Source of the DNA: GCA-2708415 sp964353185
Lineage (GTDB): Bacteria > Pseudomonadota > Alphaproteobacteria > Micavibrionales > Micavibrionaceae
Reading direction: 5' to 3'
DNA length: 64,000 nucleotides
Assembly (NCBI GenBank): GCA_964353185.1
Contig: CAYGUV010000009.1
Location: forward strand, 26,899 to 90,898
Made by a program: the position numbers and the translations under genes. Position 1 is the first letter of the stretch; every line of letters starts with the position of its first letter. This document shows, one piece after another, positions 26,860 through 36,254 of the stretch. The notes beneath the pieces were generated by a model. That model did not search any database and had not been told where the DNA came from. It saw only the letters and a list, made by a program, of their open reading frames with translations.

Positions 26860-28368
26860 ATGTTTAAGTTTTCCTCTCAATCCATCTTATGTCTTTTATT
26901 GGGAGTTGTTCTTTCTTTTACCCAAGCACCGTATGATTATTGGTTTTTAATCTTTCCTATCTTTTCTATCTTTTATTGGGTTTTTAGTCAGGTTGAAACA
27001 AAGAAAGCCGTATTTTTTATCAGTTTTTTGTTTGGTCTTGGTTATTACGTATCAGGTTTGAATTGGATTGGTAATGCGTTACTGGTTGAGGGGAACGAAT
27101 ATCGTTGGGTTTGGCCTATCGCAGTAATCGCCCTTCCCTGCTTACTTTCCATCTTTTTAGCATTGTCACTAACGGTCGCGCATATTGTTTCAGATAAAAA
27201 AACACTTGTTGGTTTTTTTGTATTTTGTTCTTGTTTGGCTTTAAATGAGTTTATAAGAGGATATGCATTTACTGGGTTTCCTTGGAATCTTTATGGATAT
27301 ACTTGGTTGGGATTGTTATCCGTTTCACAAATTTCAAGCCTTATTGGCCCCTATGGATTGTCATTTGTGACTATTATATGGGGTAGCTCTTGCGCGTTAC
27401 TACTCAAGCGGCAGAAAAAAAATATTATCGTATTTTGTTTCGTTGCTTTGTCTTTTTTCCTTAGCGTCGGTTTTGGTCATATCAGAATATCTAATGCAAC
27501 AAATATGGCAATCGAGGATGTTCAAATACGAATTGTTCAACCTAATATTGATCAGGCAGTTAAATGGAAACCTGAAGAACTTGAAAACAATTTTCGTCAG
27601 CATATCACCCTTTCAGAAGGGATAAGCCCTCAAATAAAAACTATGGTTATTTGGCCTGAGACATCTATACCCCCATCTTTAATAAATAACTCGTCTTCTT
27701 TGCAGGAAATTGGCGCTGTCTTATCGGATAATGCCATATTATTGGCTGGCGCTCTGTCTATTTCCAATAATGAAACTGGTCAGGGATTTAATTACTATAA
27801 TTCTTTGATGGCGTTTAATGGTAAAGACGCCCCACGTAGAATTTATAATAAAAGTCATTTGGTTCCCTTTGGTGAATATATACCGTTTCAAAAATATATC
27901 CCCCTCACCCCTGTTGTTGAATTTTCTGGTTTTCAAAAAGGGCATGGAGCCACAACCATTAAATTTGATGATTATCCAAGTTTTAGCCCGCAGATATGTT
28001 ACGAGGTTATATTTCCAAACCGTGCTGTTGATGCTTCCTCTTCTCGACCTGATTTTATTTTGGTGGTGACGAATGATGCCTGGTATGGGGATAGCGCAGG
28101 CCCAAGGCAACATTTTGCAAGCGCTAGATTTCGTGCCATTGAACAAGGTATTCCTGTTGTGAGGTCCGCCAATACAGGTATTAGTGGTATTATTGACCCT
28201 TACGGCCGCGTTGTTCATAAGATACCCCTAATGGAGAGTGGGTTTATTGATTCATCTTTGCCTGTTAAAATAAATCAGCAAACGCTTTATTCGCGTTTTG
28301 GGGATATATTGTTTTTTTTCAGCGCGGGTTTCTTTGCTTTTTTTAGTTTTTTTTATAGAAAGATATAA
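26860..28368 (+). CDS. lnt: Apolipoprotein N-acyltransferase Lnt
   Basis: About 502 residues. Lnt adds the third acyl chain to the N-terminal Cys of lipoproteins at the outer face of the inner membrane. The first 210 residues hold six or so membrane segments, with FTGFPWNLYGYTW typical. A nitrilase-like domain follows with the Glu-Lys-Cys triad: WPETSIP (E267), NKSHLVPFGEY (K331) and QICYEVIFP (C380). A last membrane helix lies near the C-terminus. The ATG at 26860 is preferred; a TTG at 26854 is in frame. It is 8 bases after corC. Confidence 0.94.
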   Translation: MFKFSSQSILCLLLGVVLSFTQAPYDYWFLIFPIFSIFYWVFSQVETKKAVFFISFLFGLGYYVSGLNWIGNALLVEGNEYRWVWPIAVIALPCLLSIFLALSLTVAHIVSDKKTLVGFFVFCSCLALNEFIRGYAFTGFPWNLYGYTWLGLLSVSQISSLIGPYGLSFVTIIWGSSCALLLKRQKKNIIVFCFVALSFFLSVGFGHIRISNATNMAIEDVQIRIVQPNIDQAVKWKPEELENNFRQHITLSEGISPQIKTMVIWPETSIPPSLINNSSSLQEIGAVLSDNAILLAGALSISNNETGQGFNYYNSLMAFNGKDAPRRIYNKSHLVPFGEYIPFQKYIPLTPVVEFSGFQKGHGATTIKFDDYPSFSPQICYEVIFPNRAVDASSSRPDFILVVTNDAWYGDSAGPRQHFASARFRAIEQGIPVVRSANTGISGIIDPYGRVVHKIPLMESGFIDSSLPVKINQQTLYSRFGDILFFFSAGFFAFFSFFYRKI

Positions 28369-28447
28369 AAATTTTATGTTAATACCCTTGCATACATTTG
28401 TAAGCTCTGGTAGATAATATAGAAAATACAATCTAAGGTAGCATATT

Positions 28448-28909
28448 ATGACACAGCAAAAATTATCACCAACGGGCAATTCCCTTAATAAAAAAGGAAA
28501 AGCCAATGAAATTGATAACTATATTGGTAAAAAACTTTTAGAGTTTAGAAGCCAGTATAATCTAACTCAGGCTGATATTGCGCGAAAGCTTGATGTGTCT
28601 ACACAGCAATATCAAAAATATGAAAATGGTGATAACCGATTATCTCTGTCTAAATTTTTACATTTATCGCGCTCGGTTGCTTTTCCCTTAAAAGATTTTA
28701 TTGATGGGTATATAGAAGAGTCCCAATCAGCGATTGAAAGTGCATTATCTGATAATGCACAAGCTTCTTTAAATGAATTGTCAGATGATAAAGGCAGTGT
28801 TTTGAAAGATACAGCAGATTTAATAAAAGCGTATCATTCCATTGAAGATGAAGAAAAACGCAAAAACTTTGTAAAAGCCGCAAAGGAAATGGCGAAAGCC
28901 TTAAAATAA
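28448..28909 (+). CDS. XRE-family helix-turn-helix regulator
   Basis: 153 residues with a Cro/CI-type helix-turn-helix around residues 28-85 (KLLEFRSQYNLTQADIARKL; STQQYQKYENGDNRLSLSKF). The C-terminal half is acidic and helical, perhaps for dimerisation. An XRE gene between lnt and metK is a recurring arrangement in alphaproteobacteria, so this one is likely an old core regulator rather than a phage repressor. Whether it controls metK, 68 bases downstream, is not known. Confidence 0.85.
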   Translation: MTQQKLSPTGNSLNKKGKANEIDNYIGKKLLEFRSQYNLTQADIARKLDVSTQQYQKYENGDNRLSLSKFLHLSRSVAFPLKDFIDGYIEESQSAIESALSDNAQASLNELSDDKGSVLKDTADLIKAYHSIEDEEKRKNFVKAAKEMAKALK

Positions 28910-28977
28910 TTAATTAATACTTTGCAAAGATGGCTATTCCCGCTAAATTCATACAAATTTAATTAAGAAAGAGTGTT

Positions 28978-30186
28978 ATGAATACAAAAGCACAACCTAT
29001 AAAAAACCTATCTGCTATGCCTTCACAAGACCCCGCTGTGGCGGATTATATTTTTACAAGTGAGTCTGTTTCAGAAGGTCATCCTGATAAAATTTGTGAT
29101 CAAATTTCAGATGCGATAGTTGATGCGTTCATAGCAGAAGATCCCGAATCAAGAGTGGCCATAGAAACGGCTGTAACAACTGATTATGTAGGGATTTTTG
29201 GCGAAACACGTGGCCCAGATACCATTACGCCAGATAAAATGGAAGAGATTGCACGCAGTGTTATCAAAAAGATTGGCTATGATCAAAAAGGTTTTAGCTG
29301 GAAAACGGCTCGCTTTGACATTCGTGCGCACTCTCAGTCTGTAGATATTGCGCAAGGTGTTGATGCCGAAGGTGCTGGAGACCAAGGAATTATGTTTGGT
29401 TTTGCTTGTAAGGAAACTGAGCAACTTATGCCAGCCGCGATTCAATATTCACATGATATTTTACGGACCCTTGCGGAAGGACGCCGTAATGGAGAAATTA
29501 AAGGCTTGGGTCCTGATTCAAAATCTCAGATTTCTTTGAATTATAAACAAGGCCAGCCAGTTGGGGCAGCGTCGATTGTTGTTTCAACACAACATAATGA
29601 AAAAATGACACAAGACGATGTTCGCGACCTTGTCCGTGGTTATATTTTAAAAACAATTCCTGAAGGATGGATGTGCCCAGAACAGGAGCTATACGTAAAT
29701 CCGACAGGCCGTTTTGTTATTGGTGGTCCGGTTGGTGATGCGGGATTAACGGGCCGTAAAATTATTGTTGATACGTATGGTGGTGCCGCTCCTCATGGCG
29801 GTGGTGCTTTTTCTGGTAAAGATCCAACAAAAGTAGACCGTTCAGCAGCCTATGCTGCGCGATATGTTGCCAAAAATATTGTGGCAGCAGGATATGCAGA
29901 ACGTTGTACAATTCAGGTTTCTTACGCAATTGGCGTGGCCAAGCCCATTTCATTATTTGTGAATACTCATGGTACAGGAACTGTTCCTGAGGCAGAACTT
30001 CAAAAAGCTATTAATCAATCAATTGATTTGAGCCCAAAAGGTATTCGTGAGCATCTTAATTTAAATCGTCCAATTTATGCACGTACTGCTGCCTATGGCC
30101 ATTTTGGTCGCGCGCCAGAGCCAGATGGTGGTTTTTCTTGGGAGCAAACTGATTTGGTTGAAAAGCTTCATAAATCAATTGGATAA
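28978..30186 (+). CDS. metK: S-adenosylmethionine synthase
   Basis: 402 residues. MetK makes S-adenosylmethionine from methionine and ATP. The signatures are SVSEGHPDKICDQISDA near residue 30, GAGDQGIMFGFA near 135 and GGGAFSGKDPTKVDRSAAYA near 275, which holds the P-loop-like segment. The N-terminal extension of about 25 residues before YIFTSESV is slightly long. SAM is the methyl or radical source for several neighbours: trmB, miaB, rlmH and ccrM. The ATG follows an AAGAAAGAG stretch. Confidence 0.96.
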   Translation: MNTKAQPIKNLSAMPSQDPAVADYIFTSESVSEGHPDKICDQISDAIVDAFIAEDPESRVAIETAVTTDYVGIFGETRGPDTITPDKMEEIARSVIKKIGYDQKGFSWKTARFDIRAHSQSVDIAQGVDAEGAGDQGIMFGFACKETEQLMPAAIQYSHDILRTLAEGRRNGEIKGLGPDSKSQISLNYKQGQPVGAASIVVSTQHNEKMTQDDVRDLVRGYILKTIPEGWMCPEQELYVNPTGRFVIGGPVGDAGLTGRKIIVDTYGGAAPHGGGAFSGKDPTKVDRSAAYAARYVAKNIVAAGYAERCTIQVSYAIGVAKPISLFVNTHGTGTVPEAELQKAINQSIDLSPKGIREHLNLNRPIYARTAAYGHFGRAPEPDGGFSWEQTDLVEKLHKSIG

Positions 30187-30194
30187 TTGACTTT

Positions 30195-30920
30195 TTGCCT
30201 GAAGAAAAACAACAGCATCCTAACGAAAACCTAGAGTGGCGATTTTACGGTCGTCGTTTGGGGCGTAAGCTTAATACATTGAGGCAAAACGTTATTAATA
30301 CTGTCTTGCCCCCACTTCAAATTAAAGATGATATTCTTTTTTCTGATGGGCGGTTAAAGCCCTCTGATTTATTTGAACAAAGCGCAGAAAAAACAATATT
30401 CGAAATTGGCTTTGGTAATGGGGAGCGTTTAGCAGAAATGATGCGCCGCCATCCTGCAAATAACTATATTGCAGCAGAAGCATTTATAAATGGCGTTTCT
30501 GCCTTTCTTATTGAAGATGGTATTAAAGAAGCTAAGAATTTGCGCGTACGGCCAGATGACGCTATTCCGCTCGTTAAATCATTGGAAGATAATTCTATTG
30601 ATGAGCTTTATATTTTAAATCCAGATCCGTGGCATAAAAACCGTCACCATAAACGCAGAATACTAAATGCAGATAATTTAGATGAATTTACGCGCATTTT
30701 AAAACCTGGTGCGTCCCTTATTTTATCAACAGATGTTCCAGATTTATCGGAATGGATGATTTCTCATGCAGTGCGACATAAAAATTTGTTATGGGAGGCA
30801 AATGCCAAGTCTGATTGGCAGATACCGCCTGAAAATTGGATTAAGACACGTTATGAAACCAAGGGCGCAAAAGGTGCAGCAAGCATGCAGTATATGTTTT
30901 TTAAATGTATTAAAGGATAG
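30195..30920 (+). CDS. trmB: tRNA (guanine-N7-)-methyltransferase TrmB
   Basis: 241 residues. TrmB methylates G46 in the variable loop of tRNAs. It shows FEIGFGNGERLAEMMRRHP (SAM-binding loop), YIAAEAFINGV, ELYILNPDPWHKNRHHKRRI (the catalytic PDPWxKxxHxKRR block) and WIKTRYETKGAKG near the C-terminus. The best start in frame is a TTG at 30195; an in-frame ATG is absent nearby and no good ribosome-binding site is seen, so coupling to metK, 8 bases before, is likely. The 3' end overlaps the convergent holB by 11 bases. Confidence 0.93.
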   Translation: MPEEKQQHPNENLEWRFYGRRLGRKLNTLRQNVINTVLPPLQIKDDILFSDGRLKPSDLFEQSAEKTIFEIGFGNGERLAEMMRRHPANNYIAAEAFINGVSAFLIEDGIKEAKNLRVRPDDAIPLVKSLEDNSIDELYILNPDPWHKNRHHKRRILNADNLDEFTRILKPGASLILSTDVPDLSEWMISHAVRHKNLLWEANAKSDWQIPPENWIKTRYETKGAKGAASMQYMFFKCIKG

Positions 30921-32070
30921 AGTTAAGTTTGTTGAAAATATTAATAACAACAAGCCTTTTATCAAGATTGGCATAGAGTCCTTGAGCAAACATTTCTTTA
31001 ATTTCTGCATGTAAGTCGATTAAAAATTTTCCATCAACTTGATTTTTAATGTTTTCTAGCCCTTTAATATTGAAAGGCGTATCAAGGGGTAAAGATTTTG
31101 CTTTAGTAGAGATTATTTTTTCCAATGATGTCGTTATTACTTTTTCAGTCATTGCGTAGGCATGCTCCTGACCTGCACGGCCTACTATATCTGAAAATGC
31201 GTGAACTTCTTGATTAGGAATATTGGGCCACTGTGTCAACAGATCTATACAGTTTTGAATAGTTTCAATAGAATTTTTATCAATAATCTCTTTTGCTTGA
31301 CCGATGCTTTGGCAAGAAAATGTCAGAAGGAGATTTTTTTCAATATCAGAAAAGTCACCACCATATTCAATTTTAAGAAGTTCGTTAAAATGTTGAGGGC
31401 TTAAGGGATCAAACTCTAAAACACGGCACCTAGATCGAATGGTTGGTATCATGGCACCCAAACGGCTACATACAAGAATTAAGAGAGCATTCTTAGGTGG
31501 TTCTTCTAAAATTTTCAAAATTGAATTTTGAGCATTTCTATTCATTTTGTTAGCGTCATTTATAACAACAATACGCCACCCCCCATTGGAAGATGTCATA
31601 CGTAAAAAGGGTGTTACTTTACGGGCAGTTTCTACGTTGATTTCATTTTTTTGCTTTTGCGTTTTAGGGTCAATTGACCTCTCAAGCGTTAATAAATCAG
31701 GATGCCCTTTAGAGGCAACTTGTGAAAAAATAGGATTTTCTTTGGAGACATCTAATGTTTTTAGATTTTCTTTAGGGGCAGTATTGTCCAGTAAGCTTGG
31801 TTGATTATGGTCTTCAACGCCATATACTAGCAAAGCGCGGGCAAGACGCTGCGCCATTGTATATTTGCCAATACCCTCTTCGCCAGAAAAAATAATGGCA
31901 TGGGGCATTTTTTTGCTATTGATTAATTTGATAAGCTTTTTCTCAACCCCCTCATGCCCAATCATTAAGGTTGATTTGTTTGGCGCGTTTAAGCCTTTCG
32001 GGGTAATAGAGGAAATTACGGCTTCGTCCTCATTATCATAGGGGTCAAATTCTTCATCATCAAAGAGCAT
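30910..32070 (-). CDS. holB: DNA polymerase III delta' subunit
   Basis: 386 residues. HolB is part of the clamp loader. An AAA+ core starts near residue 35: PHAIIFSGEEGIGKYTMAQR (P-loop with a variant GK-Y), then WRIVVINDANKMNRNAQNSI and LKILEEPPKNALLIL (the conserved SRC-related region), followed by IPTIRSRCRVLEFDPL. No zinc-binding Cys cluster is present, as is usual for delta' of alphaproteobacteria. It is the last gene of the mltB-rlpA-dac-tmk-holB run and starts one base after the tmk stop. Confidence 0.93.
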   Translation of the reverse strand: MLFDDEEFDPYDNEDEAVISSITPKGLNAPNKSTLMIGHEGVEKKLIKLINSKKMPHAIIFSGEEGIGKYTMAQRLARALLVYGVEDHNQPSLLDNTAPKENLKTLDVSKENPIFSQVASKGHPDLLTLERSIDPKTQKQKNEINVETARKVTPFLRMTSSNGGWRIVVINDANKMNRNAQNSILKILEEPPKNALLILVCSRLGAMIPTIRSRCRVLEFDPLSPQHFNELLKIEYGGDFSDIEKNLLLTFSCQSIGQAKEIIDKNSIETIQNCIDLLTQWPNIPNQEVHAFSDIVGRAGQEHAYAMTEKVITTSLEKIISTKAKSLPLDTPFNIKGLENIKNQVDGKFLIDLHAEIKEMFAQGLYANLDKRLVVINIFNKLNSIL

Positions 32071-32071
32071 A

Positions 32072-32695
32072 TTATCCCTCTTTCATGATAATATTTTGTA
32101 TGTCTGATGCAATTCTATCTATATCTTGGTCAGCGTTGATGATTTTTATACGCGCTGCATTTTTTTTAGCCATATCCAAAAATCCGTTTCTCAAGATTTT
32201 ATAAAATTCTAAATCTCCTTGATCGTAATGATCCCCTGCCCCACGTGCTTCCACACGTGCAATGGCTATATTCTCATCTAGATCTAAAAGCAGGGTAATG
32301 TCTGGCATGTAGTCGCCCACAATTTTGTTTTCCAAATCTAAGATAAAATCCATAGGTATTTTTTGAAGATGTCCTTGATATATACGTGTTGAATCAATAA
32401 AGCGGTCACAAAGGACATATTTCCCTGCATCAATGGCAGGTTTAATAACATCTCTAATATGTTGGGCGCGGGCTGCGAATAGAAGCATTAATTCGGCCTC
32501 TGGTGTCCACTTACCACCATATTCTTTATGACTAAGAAGGTTTCGTATTTCTTCAGCGGCCTTTGTTCCGCCGGGTTCACGCGTAACAACCACGTCATGG
32601 CCATTATCATGAAGAACATTTGCAAGCAGGGTTATTTGGGTCGTTTTTCCAACCCCCTCACCGCCTTCAAATGTAATAAACAAGCCTTTGGCCAT
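32072..32695 (-). CDS. tmk: Thymidylate kinase
   Basis: 207 residues. It phosphorylates dTMP to dTDP. FITFEGGEGVGKTTQITLLA contains the P-loop, VVTREPGGTKAAEEIRNLL the TREPGGT motif, and LCDRFIDSTRIYQGH the DRF/Y motif; the LID region has RVEARGAGDHYDQGD. Length is typical. Its start overlaps the stop of the upstream carboxypeptidase gene by one base, so the genes are translationally coupled. Confidence 0.95.
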   Translation of the reverse strand: MAKGLFITFEGGEGVGKTTQITLLANVLHDNGHDVVVTREPGGTKAAEEIRNLLSHKEYGGKWTPEAELMLLFAARAQHIRDVIKPAIDAGKYVLCDRFIDSTRIYQGHLQKIPMDFILDLENKIVGDYMPDITLLLDLDENIAIARVEARGAGDHYDQGDLEFYKILRNGFLDMAKKNAARIKIINADQDIDRIASDIQNIIMKEG

Positions 32696-33819
32696 TATAT
32701 TGCGCTTAAAATAATATATTTCATTTTCTTAAAATATTTTTTGAAAAAGCCAAGTTCTTCAACACTTTCTGCTGCAATAAGGGGTAGCTTTATATCGTCG
32801 CTGTCCGGAATTTCAATTAATATTGTTCCGACAATTTCGCCTTTTTGAATGGGGGCAATCAATGGAGTTTTAAACCCAGCATTAACCTTATATTTATCGA
32901 GATTATTTCGTTTTATTGTCGTTAGAATATCTTCTGAGGCCGCCAATTGAATAATGTCTTTTTTGCCCATTGCTACATTTGCTTGGGCAACAATTTGCCC
33001 TTTCGATAAGATTTTTTTGTTTTCAAAACTATCCAAGGCCCATTGCATAAGGCGTTGGGATTCTGCCGCACGTTCAGACGTACTTTTCATGCCATTTAGT
33101 ACCATAATAACACGGCGGTTATTTTTTGTTGCTGACCCGATAAGGCCGTAGCCTGCAACTTCGGTATGCCCTGTTTTAATACCATCAGAGGCAAATTTGT
33201 TATTTAGTAAGGGATTACGATTTGATTGTTTTATTCCTGCGTATTCAAATTCTTCTTCGGAATAATATTTGTAAAAAACAGGATAGTTTTTGATCAAATA
33301 AACAGACATTGTCGTTAAATCTTTTGCTGTTGAGTAATGATCTTCATCAGGCCAACCACTAGCATTTACAAAGTTAGAGTTAGTCATGCCAATTTCTTTG
33401 GCACGGGCTGTCATTTTTATTGCGAAAGCTTCCTCACTACCAGATAAGCCTTCGGCAACAGCGATTGTTGCGTCATTTCCTGATTGAACGATGATGCCAC
33501 GTAATAAATCCTCAACACGAACGTCCGTACCTTCGGCAATAAACATTTTTGACCCGCCTTTTGTCGATGCTTTGTTGCTCACTTTAAAGGTAGTATCCAA
33601 AGTAATGTCGCCTGCTCGTATAGCATCAAAAACCATAATGGCTGTCATCACCTTGCTCATCGAAGATGTAGGCATTGGGCTTTCAGAATTTTTGTTTAAA
33701 ACGCTTTGGCCAGTTTCAAAGTCAATAATGTAGGCTTGTTTTGCCTTTGTTTCCATTGCTTGGACTGAGCCTGTTCCAGAAAGAAAAGTAAGAAGTAAGA
33801 TAGTAATAAAAATACGCAT
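32695..33819 (-). CDS. dacA: D-alanyl-D-alanine carboxypeptidase (PBP5/6 family)
   Basis: 374 residues. It trims the terminal D-Ala from peptidoglycan stem peptides in the periplasm. A Sec signal ends near VQA-M. The penicillin-binding motifs are PTSSMSKVMTA (SxxK), SGND (SxN) and DGIKTGHTEVAGYG (KTG). A PBP5 C-terminal beta domain follows, and the final FFKKYFKKMKYIIL stretch looks like the amphipathic membrane anchor of this family. The gene is the third in a peptidoglycan-remodelling run after mltB and rlpA. Confidence 0.93.
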   Translation of the reverse strand: MRIFITILLLTFLSGTGSVQAMETKAKQAYIIDFETGQSVLNKNSESPMPTSSMSKVMTAIMVFDAIRAGDITLDTTFKVSNKASTKGGSKMFIAEGTDVRVEDLLRGIIVQSGNDATIAVAEGLSGSEEAFAIKMTARAKEIGMTNSNFVNASGWPDEDHYSTAKDLTTMSVYLIKNYPVFYKYYSEEEFEYAGIKQSNRNPLLNNKFASDGIKTGHTEVAGYGLIGSATKNNRRVIMVLNGMKSTSERAAESQRLMQWALDSFENKKILSKGQIVAQANVAMGKKDIIQLAASEDILTTIKRNNLDKYKVNAGFKTPLIAPIQKGEIVGTILIEIPDSDDIKLPLIAAESVEELGFFKKYFKKMKYIILSAI

Positions 33820-33845
33820 GGTTTTAATTAGTCCTGATTTATATA

Positions 33846-34847
33846 TTAGTCGATGACGATAACAGCATTTGTATTGCCATTATCATTTAATTGTTCAATT
33901 GTTGCATTGGCTAGAGCGCGGTTTTCAAATGGGCCTAAGCGTACCCTAAATAATGGGGCGTTGTTTAGTTGCGTTCTATAAACTTTTGACGATGCAATAC
34001 GGCTTAATTGATTGCTGTAATTTAAGGCATTTTGTTCGCTTGCAAAAGCGCCAGCTTGCACATAAACACGCCCCTGCAAACTTTGAGGGATTGGTGGAGC
34101 GTTACTTGGAATTATTACTTTTTGATCTAACGCTTGACGTTCAACAGGCATTGGTCTTGGGGTCGGTGCATTTATATCGCTAATTTGAACTTGTGTAATC
34201 TGTTCAGGCTTTGACGGCGGCGTTATGCCCGCATAAGGTTGATTTACATTTGAGCTAGAATGTATTTGCGGGACTTTATTTTGGTTCAAGGCTACTTCAT
34301 AACCACGTGTATCTCTACCTTGTTTTGCTGCCTCTGCAACATATTTACTCTCAGCGGGCAATACCTCCAATCGAATAGTGGCTATACCATCTTTTTTAAA
34401 GCCAAGAAGCGAGGCTGCACGTTCGGAAACATCTAAGACTCGGTTATGTGCAAAAGGTCCGCGATCATTAACACGTAGAATAACGCTACGGCCGTTTTTT
34501 AAATTTGTAACCCTAATAATACTGGGCATCTGAAGCGTTCGATGAGCCGCCGTTAAGTCATTTTTATTGAATACCTCCCCATTCGCGGTCATTTTTCCAT
34601 GAAACCCAGGGCCGTACCATGATGCTTTGCCTGTTTCAGTATGAGAAAAAGTTTCTGCGGGATAATACCGACGATTTTTGATTGTATAAGAAGACCCTAC
34701 TTTATAATAGCCAACAGTTTTGGGAGTGTCTGTTGGAAAAGGAATTTGTTTGGCAACGTGAGCAACGTATGCGGTTTTTGTACAGCTTGTTAACAAACTA
34801 AAGCAAACAACCAAACAGAAAATGATAAGTGGGTTTTTATGATACAT
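33846..34847 (-). CDS. rlpA: RlpA-like septal lytic transglycosylase lipoprotein with SPOR domain
   Basis: 333 residues. The N-terminus has a lipoprotein signal with lipobox LTSC near residue 22. The double-psi beta-barrel domain starts at GKASWYGPGFHGKMTANGEV and ends with ILRVNDRGPFAHNRVLDVS, which includes the conserved Asp of RlpA. A low-complexity linker follows. The C-terminal SPOR domain (YVQAGAFASEQNALNYSNQL; FRVRLGPFENRALA) binds denuded septal glycan. RlpA cleaves naked glycan strands at the division site. It lies between mltB and dacA. Confidence 0.93.
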   Translation of the reverse strand: MYHKNPLIIFCLVVCFSLLTSCTKTAYVAHVAKQIPFPTDTPKTVGYYKVGSSYTIKNRRYYPAETFSHTETGKASWYGPGFHGKMTANGEVFNKNDLTAAHRTLQMPSIIRVTNLKNGRSVILRVNDRGPFAHNRVLDVSERAASLLGFKKDGIATIRLEVLPAESKYVAEAAKQGRDTRGYEVALNQNKVPQIHSSSNVNQPYAGITPPSKPEQITQVQISDINAPTPRPMPVERQALDQKVIIPSNAPPIPQSLQGRVYVQAGAFASEQNALNYSNQLSRIASSKVYRTQLNNAPLFRVRLGPFENRALANATIEQLNDNGNTNAVIVID

Positions 34848-34864
34848 AACTTTTTTCTTTTTAG

Positions 34865-35839
34865 TTAGTTGGCAATAGCATCAGCAAGTAAGCCAACAGA
34901 AGTGGCAAAATATGTTGACCTGTTCCAATCCATAATTGTGCGATAATTGTCATAGATAATATAAGATTCACCGCCAATGCCATCGGGCGCAACAATAGAC
35001 GCCATCATGTTTTCTTGCGGTAATGCATCTCCCTCATAGGTTTTTACACCCATTGATGCCCAATAAGATAAAGGCTTTTTAATTTTGCGTCCCTCAAGGT
35101 TTGGTGAAAAGTTGCTCGGTAATGTAACGCGTCGTCCCCAACGCTCGTTAGTCTTCCACCCTACTGTTTTTAGGTAATTAGCAATAGATCCAAAAACATC
35201 TGCGCGCGTACCCCAAATGTCGCGACGTCCATCACCTGATGCATCCACTGCATAGGCATTAAAGCTTGATGGCATAAATTGACTTTGTCCCATTGCGCCA
35301 GCCCATGAGCCCTTCATGTTTGCGACACTAATATGGCCAGCATCAATAATTTGTAGGGCATTGATTAACTCTTTGGTGAAAAATTCGGCGCGACGTCCCT
35401 CCCATGCCAAAGTTGCAAGGGCAGGTATAATGTCAAACCCTCCTGTATTGGCTCCATAATTTGTTTCGATGCCCCATAAGGCAACGATGTATTGTTTGGG
35501 AACACCGTATTGATTTTCAATTTTTTGAAGGAGGCTGTAATTTTCCCTTAACATTTCACGGCCTTTTTTAATACGAATTGGGTCAACAATCATCTTTTTA
35601 TATTGAGAGAATGTTTTTCTACCTTCTGGCTGTTTACGGTCTAACTCAATAACGCGTTGCTTCGGTTGAATATTTGTAAGGGCAGCATTAATTGTACGTT
35701 GTGAAATACCTGCTTGCGCTGCCTCTGCTCTAAAATTCTTAAGCCAAACGTCAAAGCTTTGGGTTTGAGCGAATGCTGGCAAGGCGGTAAAGACCAATAA
35801 AATAGCAATCGTCATTAAAATAGCGCGTTGGTTAAGCAT
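34865..35839 (-). CDS. mltB: Lytic murein transglycosylase (MltB/SLT_2 family)
   Basis: 324 residues with a Sec signal (ending near ALPAFAQ). FDVWLKNFRAEAAQAGIS opens the mature protein. YIVALWGIETNYGANTGGFD carries the catalytic Glu; SWAGAMGQSQFMPSSFNAYA and DGRRDIWGTRADVFGSIANY are family blocks. It cleaves the glycan backbone to 1,6-anhydro-muropeptides. No lipobox is present, so it is likely soluble in the periplasm. It is the first gene of the - strand run that ends at holB, and it lies 233 bases from tRNA-Ser. Confidence 0.92.
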   Translation of the reverse strand: MLNQRAILMTIAILLVFTALPAFAQTQSFDVWLKNFRAEAAQAGISQRTINAALTNIQPKQRVIELDRKQPEGRKTFSQYKKMIVDPIRIKKGREMLRENYSLLQKIENQYGVPKQYIVALWGIETNYGANTGGFDIIPALATLAWEGRRAEFFTKELINALQIIDAGHISVANMKGSWAGAMGQSQFMPSSFNAYAVDASGDGRRDIWGTRADVFGSIANYLKTVGWKTNERWGRRVTLPSNFSPNLEGRKIKKPLSYWASMGVKTYEGDALPQENMMASIVAPDGIGGESYIIYDNYRTIMDWNRSTYFATSVGLLADAIAN

Positions 35840-36072
35840 AAAGCTGTCCTTTAAAATTTATGAATCAATATCTACTAATTTATACACTCAAGATTCAGGC
35901 GAAAAGGCCTTTTGATGAAATATTCATTCTTATCCAGAATCGCCTACGAAAATCGCCAAAATAAGACATTTGTAAGATTTATTTACTTTTTTTGAAATTA
36001 GCTCTTTACGAATGACATTATCGCGATTAATTTGCACATCATTAAAGCGTAACCGTTATCATTTAGTCTTGC

Positions 36073-36163
36073 GGACAGATGGCAGAGCGGTTGAATGCAC
36101 CGGTCTTGAAAACCGGCATGGGTTTATAGCCCATCCAGGGTTCGAATCCCTGTCTGTCCGCCA
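36073..36163 (+). tRNA. tRNA-Ser (anticodon UGA)
   Basis: The acceptor stem GGACAGA pairs with TCTGTCC, followed by discriminator G and an encoded CCA. The anticodon stem CCGGT/ACCGG encloses the loop CTTGAAA, giving anticodon TGA (UGA). The long variable arm ATGGGTTTATAGCCCAT marks a class II serine tRNA. The T arm CAGGG/CCCTG has the loop TTCGAAT. All arms fold, so the gene looks functional. It reads UCA and probably other UCN codons. Confidence 0.97.
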
Positions 36164-36203
36164 CTTCTTTTATTTCTTGTACTAAACCAGTATTAATAGT
36201 TAT

Positions 36204-36217
36204 CTATACTAGTATAG
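36204..36217. repeat. 14-bp perfect palindrome downstream of tRNA-Ser
   Basis: CTATACTAGTATAG is fully self-complementary. It lies between tRNA-Ser and the rplU promoter, 38 bases upstream of the -35 box. It could be an operator for rplU or a relic of a recombination site, or chance in AT-rich DNA. Confidence 0.35.
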
Positions 36218-36254
36218 AAAATAAGGTTCGAGGCAAATATAACTGACGATTTCC

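Noticed and set aside
28910..28977. Possible SAM riboswitch ahead of metK
   Set aside because: The 68-base gap has no convincing SAM-II or other known SAM-aptamer pairing, and an XRE gene ends directly before it.
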